From: Cocleimonas sp. | Lineage (GTDB): Bacteria > Pseudomonadota > Gammaproteobacteria > Thiotrichales > Thiotrichaceae | Assembly (NCBI GenBank): GCA_023145485.1 | Contig: JAGLDT010000136.1 | Location: forward strand, 1-25,708 | Reading direction: 5' to 3' | DNA length: 25,708 nt | Shown here: piece by piece, positions 15,884 to 24,440 of the stretch | Position numbering within the stretch: the first letter of the stretch is position 1 | How the letters are laid out: every line of letters begins with the position of its first letter | Made by a program: the position numbers and the translations under genes | Notes under the pieces: model-generated | What the model was told of the DNA's origin: nothing | Seen by the model: only the letters and a program-made list of their open reading frames with translations | The model's database searches: none

Positions 15884-17029
15884 ATGTCAGATAAGCGACC
15901 CATATTAGTGACAGCAGGAGGAACTGGTGGACATGTTTACCCTGGTCTAGCTGTGGCACGCGCGCTTATTAAGCAAGACATTCCTATTGTTTGGATGGGA
16001 ACACATAAAGGCTTAGAGGCTCGCGTCATTCCAGCCGCAGGAATTGAAATGGCATGGTTGGATGTCAATGGTTTACGAGGGAAAGGGCTAATCACCGTAT
16101 TAGCCGCACCCATAAAATTAGTTCGAGCCTTGTTTCAATCAATTCAAATTATGCGTAAGCACCGTCCCGTTGCGGTATTAGGCATGGGAGGGTTTGTTGC
16201 AGGCCCTGGTGGTTTAGTAGCATCGCTAATGGGTATACCCGTTGTTATCCATGAGCAGAATGCCGTTGCAGGTTTAACCAATAAACTATTAAGTCGATTT
16301 AGTAAAAAGATATTAGAAGGCTTTCCACAAACTTTTAATAAAGGCACTACAATAAAACAAGATAAAATCATTGCAGTGGGTAATCCTGTCAGAAAAGATA
16401 TTAGTGAGATTATTTCACCTGATCAACGCTTAGCAGAACGAAAAGGTGTCATTCGCTTATTGATTATAGGAGGCAGTCTTGGAGCACAAGCTCTCAATGA
16501 AACCGTACCGTTAGCGTTATCTATTTTAGACAAAAAGAGCCGACCTGAAGTGCGTCATCAAGCAGGCAAAGGTAAAGATCAAACAACTCAAGCTGATTAT
16601 AAGTCGGCGGGAGTGGATGCAACCGTTACTCCTTTTATTGAAGATATGGCAGAAGCTTACCAATGGGCTGACTTGATTATTTGTAGAGCAGGCGCATTAA
16701 CCATTGCAGAGGTTGCAGCGACAGGTTTAGCCTCTATTTTAGTCCCTTACCCTTACGCAGTTGATGATCACCAAACAGCCAACGCTGCCTATTTAGCCGA
16801 TAATGATGCTGCTATTTTAATGCCACAAACAGAATTTAATAAAGAATCAGGCAGCCAAGTATTGCAATCACTCCTAAATAATAGAGACAAATTATTAACA
16901 ATGAGCATGAAAGCTAGAGCATTGGCAAAACCCAATGCAACCGCAGAAGTTGCTGCAATTTGTGCACAATTAGCAGGCTATCCCTTTGATAAAAATATTG
17001 CTAGGGAAAATGGCGAGGAAATAGCATGA
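15884..17029 (+). CDS. murG: Lipid II synthase: UDP-GlcNAc transferase MurG
   Basis: Peripheral membrane glycosyltransferase (GT28) that adds GlcNAc to lipid I to make lipid II on the inner face of the cytoplasmic membrane. From the ATG at 15884 it has 381 residues. It shows the glycine-rich loop GGTGGHVYPGLAVA (12-25), VLGMGGFVAGPGG, VIHEQNAVAGLTNKLL, VGNPVR, IIGGSLGAQALNE and the C-terminal UDP-GlcNAc site LIICRAGALTIAEV with VPYPYAVDDHQTANA. An in-frame ATG at 15863 has no ribosome binding site, whereas AGGA lies 12 bases ahead of 15884, so the later start is preferred. It overlaps murC by ATGA. Confidence 0.97.
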   Translation: MSDKRPILVTAGGTGGHVYPGLAVARALIKQDIPIVWMGTHKGLEARVIPAAGIEMAWLDVNGLRGKGLITVLAAPIKLVRALFQSIQIMRKHRPVAVLGMGGFVAGPGGLVASLMGIPVVIHEQNAVAGLTNKLLSRFSKKILEGFPQTFNKGTTIKQDKIIAVGNPVRKDISEIISPDQRLAERKGVIRLLIIGGSLGAQALNETVPLALSILDKKSRPEVRHQAGKGKDQTTQADYKSAGVDATVTPFIEDMAEAYQWADLIICRAGALTIAEVAATGLASILVPYPYAVDDHQTANAAYLADNDAAILMPQTEFNKESGSQVLQSLLNNRDKLLTMSMKARALAKPNATAEVAAICAQLAGYPFDKNIARENGEEIA

Positions 17030-18450
17030 GAGCAAAAACGGATCTAGCACGTAAACGCATTAAACATGTCCATTTTGTAGGTATTGGTGGAGCAGGCATG
17101 GGGGGGATTGCTGAAGTGATTGCTAATATTGGCTTTTCTGTGAGTGGTTCAGATATTGCAGAAAGCACAATGACACAACGCTTGTCAGGTATTGGTATTA
17201 CTGTCTATAAAGGTCATGCTACAAAGCATATTCAAGGAGCTAATGTAGTCGTCGTTTCCTCTGCCATTGATGAAGACAACCCTGAAATTATAGCTGCACG
17301 GGAAAATAATATTCCTGTTGTACCACGCGCAGAAATGCTGGCTGAAATTATGCGTTTCAGTAATGGTATTGCTGTAGCAGGGACACATGGAAAAACGACC
17401 ACTACCAGCTTAGTAACCAGTGTATTAGCAGAAGGTGGCTTGGATCCTACGTTTGTTATTGGCGGCAAGCTAAATAGTACTGCCTGTAATTCTAAATTGG
17501 GCACAGGTGAGTACTTAGTCGCTGAAGCAGATGAAAGTGATGCCTCCTTTTTATTGCTAAAGCCCATGATTTCCATTGTTACTAATATTGATGCTGATCA
17601 TTTGTCTACCTATGATGGCGATTTTGAAAAATTAAAAGCAACTTTTGTTGAGTTTTTACATCATTTGCCTTTTTATGGTTTAGCTATTTTATGCGTTGAT
17701 GATGAACATGTCTGTGATATTTTACCAAAAGTGACACGTACTATCGTGAGTTATGGTATTCACTACCCTGCTGATATTCGAGCAATGGATGTGCGTTACG
17801 ATGCGACTATGAGTTATTTTACGGTATTACGTGAAGGTAAACATACCTTAGATATTACCTTAAATATGCCAGGTGAACATAATGTACAAAATGCATTAGC
17901 TGCGATTGCGGTAGCAACAGAAATAGGCGTAACGGACGAAGCCATCGTTAATGGCTTAAAAAAATTCCAAGGGGTCGGACGACGTTTTGAGTTTCATGGT
18001 GATATACAAACCACACAAGGACTGGTGACCTTAGTGGATGACTATGGTCATCATCCAACTGAAATGAAGGCAACCATGCAAGCCGTACGCACCGCATGGC
18101 CAGAACGACGTATGGTCGTCCTATTTCAACCCCATCGTTTTACACGTACAAGGGACTTATTTGAAGATTTTTCAATGGTTTTATCAGAGCCTGATGTACT
18201 CTTATTGATGGATGTGTATGCGGCCTCAGAAGAGCCGATTGCGGGAGCAGATGGTCGCTCATTAGCGCGTTCAATTCGTAATCGGGGTCAAGTTGATCCT
18301 GTCTTTATTGAAAGCGAAGAGGATATTGATGCAATGTTATTAAGCCAGTTGCAAGAGGGTGATGTCTTGTTGACCTTGGGTGCTGGAAATATCGGTGCGA
18401 TTTCAGCTAATCTTCCCGAGCGGTTGTCAGTACAACAGGAATTACTATGA
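17026..18450 (+). CDS. murC: UDP-N-acetylmuramate:L-alanine ligase
   Basis: Adds the first stem-peptide amino acid, L-alanine, to UDP-MurNAc. The 474-residue protein contains FVGIGGAGMGGIAEV (the UDP-binding loop), VSGSDIAES, the ATP loop GTHGKTTTTSL (119-129), VAEADESDASFL, NIDADHLSTY, the GEHNVQNALAAIAVA block, and the C-terminal VDDYGHHPTEMKAT and FQPHRFTRT motifs. Together these identify MurC rather than Mpl or another Mur ligase. It starts within the murG stop and overlaps ddlB by ATGA. murB, which sits between murC and ddl in some genomes, is not here and must be elsewhere. Confidence 0.98.
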   Translation: MRAKTDLARKRIKHVHFVGIGGAGMGGIAEVIANIGFSVSGSDIAESTMTQRLSGIGITVYKGHATKHIQGANVVVVSSAIDEDNPEIIAARENNIPVVPRAEMLAEIMRFSNGIAVAGTHGKTTTTSLVTSVLAEGGLDPTFVIGGKLNSTACNSKLGTGEYLVAEADESDASFLLLKPMISIVTNIDADHLSTYDGDFEKLKATFVEFLHHLPFYGLAILCVDDEHVCDILPKVTRTIVSYGIHYPADIRAMDVRYDATMSYFTVLREGKHTLDITLNMPGEHNVQNALAAIAVATEIGVTDEAIVNGLKKFQGVGRRFEFHGDIQTTQGLVTLVDDYGHHPTEMKATMQAVRTAWPERRMVVLFQPHRFTRTRDLFEDFSMVLSEPDVLLLMDVYAASEEPIAGADGRSLARSIRNRGQVDPVFIESEEDIDAMLLSQLQEGDVLLTLGAGNIGAISANLPERLSVQQELL

Positions 18451-19361
18451 GCACCATTCAAAATTTTGGGAAAGTGGCAGTATTAATGGGAGGCTGGGCT
18501 GCTGAGAGAGAAGTATCACTCAATAGCGGTGCTGCAGTACTTAAAGCACTGCAAACTCAAGGTGTTGATGCCTATGCGGTTGATGCAGACCATAATGTAC
18601 TAACAACCTTGCAAGAAGGAAAATTTGATCGTGTTTTCAATATTCTACATGGTCGTGGCGGTGAAGACGGTGAGATCCAAGGTGCATTAAATATCTTACA
18701 AATCCCTTATACTGGCTGTGGTGTCATGGCATCAGCAATCAGTATGAATAAGCTCATGACGAAACGAATCTGGTCAGGAGCCGACATGCCCACACCCGCT
18801 TATGAGATATTGACAAAAGATACTGATTTTATGGCGACTGTTGATAAACTTGGCTTACCCATAATGGTTAAACCAGCCAATGAAGGCTCGAGTATCGGCA
18901 TGACAAAGGTTCAGCAAGCAGATGAATTACAAACGGCCTACGCAAGTGCGTCTGAATATGATTCATTAGTTCTAGCAGAACAGTGGGTCGATGGCAATGA
19001 ATACACCATAGCTTTACTCGGTGAAGAAGCACTGCCAGTGATTAAACTCGAAGTACAGAATGATTTTTATGATTACGAGGCTAAATATAAGTCAGATGAA
19101 ACAAAATATTATTGCCCCTGTGGTTTAAAAAATGAAGAAGAAAAGGAATTACAGGCATTAGCAAAAGTTGCTTTTAAAGCAGTCTCTGCTAATGGTTGGG
19201 GGCGCATTGATGTAATGCGTGACCAACAAGGAAAATTTTGGTTAATTGAGGTTAATACTGTTCCTGGAATGACTGATCACTCATTGGTTCCGATGGCGGC
19301 TGAAGCAGCTGGAATCAGTTTTGAAGCATTAGTTATCCGTATTTTAAAGACTTCCATTTGA
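18447..19361 (+). CDS. ddlB: D-alanine:D-alanine ligase
   Basis: ATP-grasp enzyme that makes the D-Ala-D-Ala dipeptide used by MurF. At 304 residues it matches DdlB length. Visible motifs are VLMGGWAAEREVSLNSG, LHGRGGEDGEIQGAL, MASAISMNKLMTKRIW, the ATP-grasp loop VKPANEGSSIGM (141-152), FYDYEAKY with SDETKYYCP, and the metal-binding WGRIDVM ... LIEVNTVPGMTDHSLVPMAA. The usual GGxSAERE begins GGWAAERE here. It overlaps murC by four bases; a 29-bp gap leads to ftsQ. Confidence 0.97.
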   Translation: MSTIQNFGKVAVLMGGWAAEREVSLNSGAAVLKALQTQGVDAYAVDADHNVLTTLQEGKFDRVFNILHGRGGEDGEIQGALNILQIPYTGCGVMASAISMNKLMTKRIWSGADMPTPAYEILTKDTDFMATVDKLGLPIMVKPANEGSSIGMTKVQQADELQTAYASASEYDSLVLAEQWVDGNEYTIALLGEEALPVIKLEVQNDFYDYEAKYKSDETKYYCPCGLKNEEEKELQALAKVAFKAVSANGWGRIDVMRDQQGKFWLIEVNTVPGMTDHSLVPMAAEAAGISFEALVIRILKTSI

Positions 19362-19390
19362 TTGTTGGAAATGTGTAAAATGGAATACCA

Positions 19391-20173
19391 ATGAGAAAAA
19401 AAAGAGCACAAGTTACAAGAAGATCATCCAGAAAAAAAAGATCTGCTAAAGGTTTTTCTTTGCCAAAAGGAATGCCAATTCGTGGAATTAACTGGAGAGT
19501 AATAACCGTATTATCAATTGTTATTCTTCCTTTTCTGATTGTGACAACAATCAGTAGCTGGATACAAAAGCCAGAAAATTTAACCATTCAATCAGTAGAA
19601 GTACAGGGTGACCTTAAGTATTTAGACAAAGCCACTTTGCAACCCATTATCAAACCCTTTATGAAAACAAATTTGTATTTATTGGATAAAAAAGGATTAG
19701 AAGAGGAGATAGAGTTCAACCATTGGGTTTACTCTGCATCATTGACTAGTATGTGGCCTGATAAATTAGTGATTAAAATACATGAGCAACAACCAATTGC
19801 CTTTTGGGGTGAAGACGGTATGGTCAATGAATTTGGCGAAGTCATTGATGTGAGTCTGCCACTGCAACGAAATAAATTACCAATGTTATTCAGCCCTTTC
19901 GACAAAGGACGTGAAATGGTTGAAAATTATGTTGAAATTCGAAAATGGATGAAAGAGTTTCCAGTTGATATTGTGGCATTTACAGAAGATAGGCGAGGTT
20001 CTTGGTTATTGAAATTAGCAAATGGCATAAAAGTAAAAGTAGGTCGGCAAGAACATGAGCGTCGCTTGCGTCGCTTTATTGTTGGCTATAGTAATCGACT
20101 AATCAATCAGGTGAAAAAGATAGATACCGTAGATTTACGCTATACCAATGGTTTTTCTGTTAAATGGATTTAG
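19391..20173 (+). CDS. ftsQ: Cell division protein FtsQ
   Basis: Bitopic inner-membrane divisome protein that recruits FtsB and FtsL. The 260-residue protein has a strongly basic cytoplasmic tail (MRKKRAQVTRRSSRKKRS), one membrane helix (about 36-56), a POTRA domain (about 63-132: LTIQSVEVQGDLKYLD ... WPDKLVIKIHEQQPIAFWG) and a beta domain with RRGSWLLKLANGIKVKVGR and VDLRYTNGFSVKW, the conserved C-terminal end. The start has only a weak GGA motif upstream. Order ddlB-ftsQ-ftsA is the standard arrangement. Confidence 0.96.
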   Translation: MRKKRAQVTRRSSRKKRSAKGFSLPKGMPIRGINWRVITVLSIVILPFLIVTTISSWIQKPENLTIQSVEVQGDLKYLDKATLQPIIKPFMKTNLYLLDKKGLEEEIEFNHWVYSASLTSMWPDKLVIKIHEQQPIAFWGEDGMVNEFGEVIDVSLPLQRNKLPMLFSPFDKGREMVENYVEIRKWMKEFPVDIVAFTEDRRGSWLLKLANGIKVKVGRQEHERRLRRFIVGYSNRLINQVKKIDTVDLRYTNGFSVKWI

Positions 20174-20253
20174 GGCTCAGTCCTTAATTGGGCTTAAATT
20201 TTGCAAGTGCGCAAACAGATTATTAGCGCTAGAAAATGAAAGGAAAAGAAAAA

Positions 20254-21495
20254 ATGTCAGAAAGTGAAGATACAGACATGATTGTTGCCCTTGATATTGG
20301 GACATCAAAGGTAGTGGCGCTGATTGGAGAAATATCCAGTGAAGGTCGCCTTGATATTGTAGGCATTGGTAAACATCCTGCACGTGGAATGAAAAAAGGC
20401 GTGGTCGTCAATATCGAATCAACCATTGAGTCGATTCAACATGCAGTCGAAGAAGCAGAGTTAATGGCTGGGGTTAATATTAACTCCGTTTATGCAGGCA
20501 TTGCTGGTAGTCATATTCATAGTCTGAATTCACACGGTATTGTGGCAATTAAAGATCGAGAAGTAAGCGAAGCTGATATGGATCGAGTACTGGATGCAGC
20601 AAGAGCAGTTGCAATTCCTGCCGATCAGCGTATTTTGCATGTATTACCACAAGATTTTGTTATTGATAATCAAGAGGGTATTCGCGACCCTGTGGGTATG
20701 TCAGGCGTTCGCTTAGAAGCTCGGGTTCATTTGGTTACAGGAGCACAAAGTGCAGCACAAAATATTGTCAAATGTGTAGAGCGCTGTGGTTTAGATGTTG
20801 ATGACATCATTTTAGAACAGGTTGCCTCAAGCTTTGCTGTTTTGCAAGATGATGAAAGAGAATTAGGCGTGTGTATGGTCGATATTGGTGGCGGAACCAG
20901 CGATATTGCTATTTACCTAAATGGTGCAATTCAACACACCGCGGTAATCCCGATAGCAGGTGATCAAGTTACTAATGATATTGCCGTTGCAGTACGTACT
21001 CCAACACCTTTTGCTGAAAAATTAAAGATAAATCATGGCTATGCTTTACGACAATTAGCCCCAGAAGATGAAATCATTGAAGTACCGGGTGTGGGCGAAC
21101 GCGAACCACGTGGTTTGTCTGCACAAACATTGGCATCCGTTATTGAACCACGTTATGAAGAGTTATTTTCACTCATTTTAGCAGAGATAAGACGTAGCGG
21201 ATTTGAAGACCGTATTGGTGCAGGAATAGTTTTAACAGGCGGGTCCTCAAAGATAATGGGCGCGGTTGATTTAGCCGAAGAAATATTTCATATGCCTGTG
21301 CGTATAGGAATGCCACGTAATATTGGTGGCTTAAAAGGTGAAGTAACAAATCCACTACATTCAACAGGGGTTGGCTTATTATTATATGGTGCAGCTCAGC
21401 AAGCTCAAGGAGGGCGACGTGGAGGTTATGAACCACGAGTTAGTGGCGACAATTTATGGGAAAGAATAAAGAATTGGTTTAATGGGAATTTATAA
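20254..21495 (+). CDS. ftsA: Cell division protein FtsA (actin-like FtsZ membrane anchor)
   Basis: Actin-fold ATPase that tethers FtsZ to the membrane and signals to the divisome. From the ATG at 20254 it has 413 residues: phosphate-1 loop VALDIGTSKVVALIGE (11-26), the SHS2/1C domain with VNINSVYAGIAGSHI, phosphate-2 VVDIGGGTSDIAIY-type block (here VDIGGGTSDIAIYL), PRYEELFSLILAEI and the adenosine loop AGIVLTGGSSKIMG. It ends in an amphipathic membrane-targeting helix (NLWERIKNWFNGNL). An in-frame ATG at 20236 precedes the AGGA site, which lies nine bases before 20254, so the later start is preferred. A Gly/Arg-rich linker (GGRRGGYEPR) precedes the terminal helix. Confidence 0.97.
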   Translation: MSESEDTDMIVALDIGTSKVVALIGEISSEGRLDIVGIGKHPARGMKKGVVVNIESTIESIQHAVEEAELMAGVNINSVYAGIAGSHIHSLNSHGIVAIKDREVSEADMDRVLDAARAVAIPADQRILHVLPQDFVIDNQEGIRDPVGMSGVRLEARVHLVTGAQSAAQNIVKCVERCGLDVDDIILEQVASSFAVLQDDERELGVCMVDIGGGTSDIAIYLNGAIQHTAVIPIAGDQVTNDIAVAVRTPTPFAEKLKINHGYALRQLAPEDEIIEVPGVGEREPRGLSAQTLASVIEPRYEELFSLILAEIRRSGFEDRIGAGIVLTGGSSKIMGAVDLAEEIFHMPVRIGMPRNIGGLKGEVTNPLHSTGVGLLLYGAAQQAQGGRRGGYEPRVSGDNLWERIKNWFNGNL

Positions 21496-21687
21496 AGAAC
21501 TATTAATGAAATAATCGTTATAAGGTTTTTGAGTGATTAAATAATAGACTTTTTGTATAAAAAGAAAGCAATATCACTTTTTTGGTTAAAAATAGCACAA
21601 GTGTTTAAAAACATTTCACTACTATTAGTAAGTTTTATTTGGTAAATTAATATAATAAATTTGTGTATGATTTATTTTTAATAAAAC

Positions 21688-21696
21688 TGGTATATT
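21688..21696 (+). promoter_or_regulatory. Candidate ftsZ promoter (extended -10)
   Basis: TG-G-TATATT is an extended -10 element about 155 bases before the ftsZ start codon, in a long AT-rich gap. No convincing -35 box is found at 16-18 bp. TATAAT at 21651-21656 is an alternative. This is offered as a candidate only. Confidence 0.3.
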
Positions 21697-21746
21697 TTTA
21701 CTCAAAACGCCATAAAAATAGCTTGATTATTCACCTTAAAAAGACC

Positions 21747-21773
21747 GCTAGTTTATCCCCCCTTGAAACTAGC
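21747..21773 (+). promoter_or_regulatory. Hairpin in the ftsZ leader with a C-rich loop
   Basis: Perfect inverted repeat GCTAGTTT / AAACTAGC (21747-21754 and 21766-21773) with the 11-base loop ATCCCCCCTTG, 79 bases upstream of the ftsZ start. No U-tract follows on the plus strand, so it is not a terminator for ftsA. It could be a leader structure or a protein-binding palindrome. Confidence 0.4.
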
Positions 21774-21852
21774 AAATAGCAAGAATGCGTGGGTTGATTG
21801 TATCGGTCATATAGTAGGCCGAAAACGTAGAATAATATTTAGGAGAAAAGGC

Positions 21853-23022
21853 ATGTTTGAATTAATGGATACGGAGTCTAAAAGCGCCATAATTAAGGTG
21901 ATAGGCGTCGGCGGTGGTGGTGGAAATGCCGTACAAAATATGGTTGATTGTGGAATTGAAGGTGTTGAATTTATTTGTGCTAATACCGATGCACAGGCAT
22001 TAGAAGGTTCTGGTGTGAGCACCCTGTTACAACTAGGAAACTCACTAACAAAAGGATTAGGTGCAGGTGCTGATCCAGGCATTGGTCGTGAAGCGGCATT
22101 AGAAGATAGAGAACGCATTAAAGAGCTAATTACTGGCACTGATATGTTATTTATTACCGCAGGTATGGGAGGAGGTACAGGAACAGGAGCTGCTCCTGTG
22201 GTTGCTGAAATGGCAAAAGAACTCGGTATATTGACCGTTGCAGTGGTTACCAAACCCTTCCCCTTTGAAGGTCCAAAACGGATGTCAGTCGCTGATGAAG
22301 GTATTCGTGAGCTAGGAGAATACGTTGACTCTCTTATTACCATTCCAAATGCAAAACTGTTAACCGCATTAGGTAAAAGTGTTACCTTGCTAGATGCTTT
22401 TAAAGCAGCTAATGATGTTCTATTAGGAGCAGTACAAGGTATTTCAGAACTCATTACAAGACCTGGCTTAATCAATGTTGACTTTGCAGATGTACGCACC
22501 GTCATGAATGAAATGGGTGTCTCAATGATGGGACAAGGATCAGCATCAGGTGAAGAACGAGCAACAAAAGCTGCTCAAGATGCAATTGCGAGTCCATTAC
22601 TAGACGATGTCAACCTTAAAGGCGCTCAAGGTATTTTGGTTAATATTACTGCTGGGTTGGATATGGGGATCATGGAATTTGAAGAAGTAGGCGCAGCAAT
22701 TCGTGACTTTGCTTCAGACGAGGCAATCGTGGTCGTTGGAACCGTTATTGATTCAGAAATGAATGATGAAATTCGTGTCACACTGGTTGCGACAGGTCTT
22801 GATCGTTTGACTGAACTAAAAGCGGTGCCAAAACCAACAGCAGCACCAGCACCTGAAAAAAAGAAAGCACCTGTTAGTACTTTACGCCCAGTAGAGTTGG
22901 AAAAAGTAGCAGTGGGTGATGGACGAACCCCAGGCTATAATGACCGTAGCTCTTCAACTAGCACAAGTAATGGTGAAAACTATCTTGATATACCTGCATT
23001 TTTGAGAAATCAAGCAGACTAA
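21853..23022 (+). CDS. ftsZ: Cell division GTPase FtsZ
   Basis: Tubulin-like GTPase that polymerises into the Z ring. From the ATG at 21853, with AGGAG seven bases upstream, it has 389 residues beginning MFELMDTESKSAIIKVIGVG, the family-standard N-terminus. It shows IGVGGGGGNAV (17-27), NTDAQAL, the GTP-binding signature GGGTGTG (106-112), TKPFPFEG, and the T7 synergy loop NVDFADVRTVM with Asp210 and Asp213. A variable linker (about 320-375) leads to the C-terminal peptide LDIPAFLRNQAD (378-389) that binds FtsA and ZipA. It is the last gene of the cluster and is followed by a strong terminator. Confidence 0.98.
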   Translation: MFELMDTESKSAIIKVIGVGGGGGNAVQNMVDCGIEGVEFICANTDAQALEGSGVSTLLQLGNSLTKGLGAGADPGIGREAALEDRERIKELITGTDMLFITAGMGGGTGTGAAPVVAEMAKELGILTVAVVTKPFPFEGPKRMSVADEGIRELGEYVDSLITIPNAKLLTALGKSVTLLDAFKAANDVLLGAVQGISELITRPGLINVDFADVRTVMNEMGVSMMGQGSASGEERATKAAQDAIASPLLDDVNLKGAQGILVNITAGLDMGIMEFEEVGAAIRDFASDEAIVVVGTVIDSEMNDEIRVTLVATGLDRLTELKAVPKPTAAPAPEKKKAPVSTLRPVELEKVAVGDGRTPGYNDRSSSTSTSNGENYLDIPAFLRNQAD

Positions 23023-23059
23023 TAAAAATATAAAAACTTACATCACGTCAAATATGCCG

Positions 23060-23099
23060 AGCCATAACAGGGTAAGAATAGCCCTGTTGTGGCTTTTTT
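23060..23099 (+). terminator. Intrinsic terminator after ftsZ
   Basis: The stem AGCCATAACAGGG / CCCTGTTGTGGCT (13 bp with one G-U wobble, arms 23060-23072 and 23082-23094) closes a 9-base loop and runs into TTTTTT (23094-23099). It lies 37 bases past the ftsZ stop and marks the end of the dcw transcription unit. Confidence 0.92.
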
Positions 23100-23128
23100 G
23101 TCTTTAAAAATAATAAGAGAATAAATAA

Positions 23129-24298
23129 ATGAAAATTGCAATAGCTGGAACGGGGTATGTCGGCCTTTCTAATGCTGTTCTATTAGCTCAACATAATGAA
23201 GTCATAGCGCTGGATATTATGGCTGAAAAAATAGCAATGCTGAATGATAAAAAATCTCCCATTGCTGATGCTGAAATTGAAGATTTTTTACACCATAAAC
23301 CACTTAATTTTAAAGCAACGCTTGATAAACACGAAGCCTATCAAAATGCTGATTTTATTCTAATTGCTACACCCACTGATTATGATACAAAAAATAATTA
23401 TTTTAATACTGATTCAGTAGAATCAGTCATCAAAGATATTTTACAAATTAATCCTAAAGCCGTGATGATTTTAAAATCAACGGTACCTGTGGGCTATACC
23501 AAACGTATTAAAAAGGAATTAGGCATTGATAATATTATTTTCTCACCCGAATTTCTAAGAGAGGGAAAAGCACTCTACGATAACCTCTACCCCTCACGGA
23601 TTATTGTTGGTGAGCAATCTGAACGAGCCACACAGTTTGCTCGTTTACTTAAACAGGGTGCAAATAAAAAAAATATCGATGTGCTTTTTACCGACTCAAC
23701 GGAAGCCGAAGCTATCAAACTGTTTTCTAACACTTATTTAGCAATGCGTGTCGCTTATTTCAATGAGCTAGATACCTATGCACAAATTCATGGCCTGAGC
23801 TCAAGACAAATTATAGAAGGCGTAGGTCTTGATCCTCGCATCGGCAATCATTATAACAATCCATCATTTGGCTATGGAGGGTACTGTTTACCAAAAGATA
23901 CCAAACAATTACGTGCTAATTATGAGCATGTTCCTAGCAATTTGATTAATGCCATTGTCGAATCTAATTCAACACGAAAAGACTATATTGCCGATTTAAT
24001 AATAAACCAAAATCCAAAAATAGTAGGGATTTATCGTCTCATTATGAAGAGTGGATCCGATAATTTCAGAGCCTCCTCCATACAGGGCATTATGAAACGT
24101 ATTAAAGCTAAAGGGATTGAAGTGGTTGTCTATGAACCAGAGCTTGCTGAAACAGATTTTTTTCGCTCACGTGTCATTACTGATTTACATGAGTTTAAAT
24201 GTATCTCTAGCGTCGTAGTTGCTAATCGTCTATCAGATGATATTAAAGATATTGAGAATAAAGTAGTAACACGTGATTTATTTGGCTGTGACTCCTAA
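23129..24298 (+). CDS. ugd: UDP-glucose 6-dehydrogenase
   Basis: NAD-dependent enzyme that oxidises UDP-glucose twice to UDP-glucuronate, a precursor for capsule, exopolysaccharide and lipid A or LPS modification. The 389-residue protein closely follows E. coli Ugd in length and motifs: the Rossmann loop GTGYVGLSN (7-15), ALDIMAEKIAMLN, ATPTDYD, KSTVPVGYT, FSPEFLREGKALYDNLYPSR, TDSTEAEAIKLFSNTYLAMR, the catalytic Cys253 in FGYGGYCLPKDTKQL, and YRLIMKSGSDNFRASSIQ. It starts 29 bases after the ftsZ terminator, with a weak AGAG-like site. The position next to ftsZ is unusual; lpxC is more common there. No glycosyltransferases are adjacent. Confidence 0.96.
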   Translation: MKIAIAGTGYVGLSNAVLLAQHNEVIALDIMAEKIAMLNDKKSPIADAEIEDFLHHKPLNFKATLDKHEAYQNADFILIATPTDYDTKNNYFNTDSVESVIKDILQINPKAVMILKSTVPVGYTKRIKKELGIDNIIFSPEFLREGKALYDNLYPSRIIVGEQSERATQFARLLKQGANKKNIDVLFTDSTEAEAIKLFSNTYLAMRVAYFNELDTYAQIHGLSSRQIIEGVGLDPRIGNHYNNPSFGYGGYCLPKDTKQLRANYEHVPSNLINAIVESNSTRKDYIADLIINQNPKIVGIYRLIMKSGSDNFRASSIQGIMKRIKAKGIEVVVYEPELAETDFFRSRVITDLHEFKCISSVVVANRLSDDIKDIENKVVTRDLFGCDS

Positions 24299-24359
24299 AG
24301 ATTAAGACTACTTTTCATAACAATAAACAACCCAAATAGACTCTCCTTATTAGTTGCCC

Positions 24360-24388
24360 TTGCACATAAGAAATAGAGAATTTATTAT
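24360..24388 (+). promoter_or_regulatory. Candidate promoter of the ankyrin lipoprotein gene
   Basis: TTGCAC (24360-24365, 3/6) and TATTAT (24383-24388, 5/6) are separated by 17 bp, with a predicted start near 24395 and a leader of about 46 bases to the ATG at 24441. No terminator separates this gene from ugd, so read-through is also possible. Confidence 0.4.
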
Positions 24389-24440
24389 ACAATATCGTAC
24401 TACTGAAGCCCTTTGTGGTAAAAATTACAAGGAAGTAATC

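Larger units (their letters stand above)
21496..21852. other. 357-bp AT-rich leader region between ftsA and ftsZ
   Basis: No gene is seen. The region is strongly AT-rich. It holds a small CTTTTT/AAAAAG hairpin (21549-21564) that might weakly terminate ftsA transcripts, several -10-like hexamers (TATAAT at 21651, TATGAT at 21666, TATATT at 21691) with poor -35 partners, and a GC-loop hairpin at 21747-21773. The extended frame upstream of ftsZ that begins at a TTG at 21763 has no ribosome binding site and is not taken as coding. The size suggests ftsZ has its own promoters. Confidence 0.6.

Noticed and set aside
20174..20253. A weak AGTCC/GGGCT stem after ftsQ as a terminator
   Set aside because: The five-base stem with a wobble pair is too short, and termination here would cut ftsA off from its cluster.
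21763..21852. A 30-residue N-terminal extension of FtsZ from a TTG at 21763
   Set aside because: There is no ribosome binding site at the TTG, the stretch spans the leader hairpin, and the ATG at 21853 has AGGAG and the standard FtsZ N-terminus.
21807..22505. A 232-codon open frame antisense to ftsZ
   Set aside because: It mirrors the strongly biased codons of ftsZ, has a low-complexity Ser/Pro-rich translation and no ribosome binding site; it is a shadow frame.
24354..24440. An upstream TTG start for the ankyrin lipoprotein
   Set aside because: It would bury the lipoprotein signal inside the protein; the ATG at 24441 has a good ribosome binding site and places the lipobox correctly.
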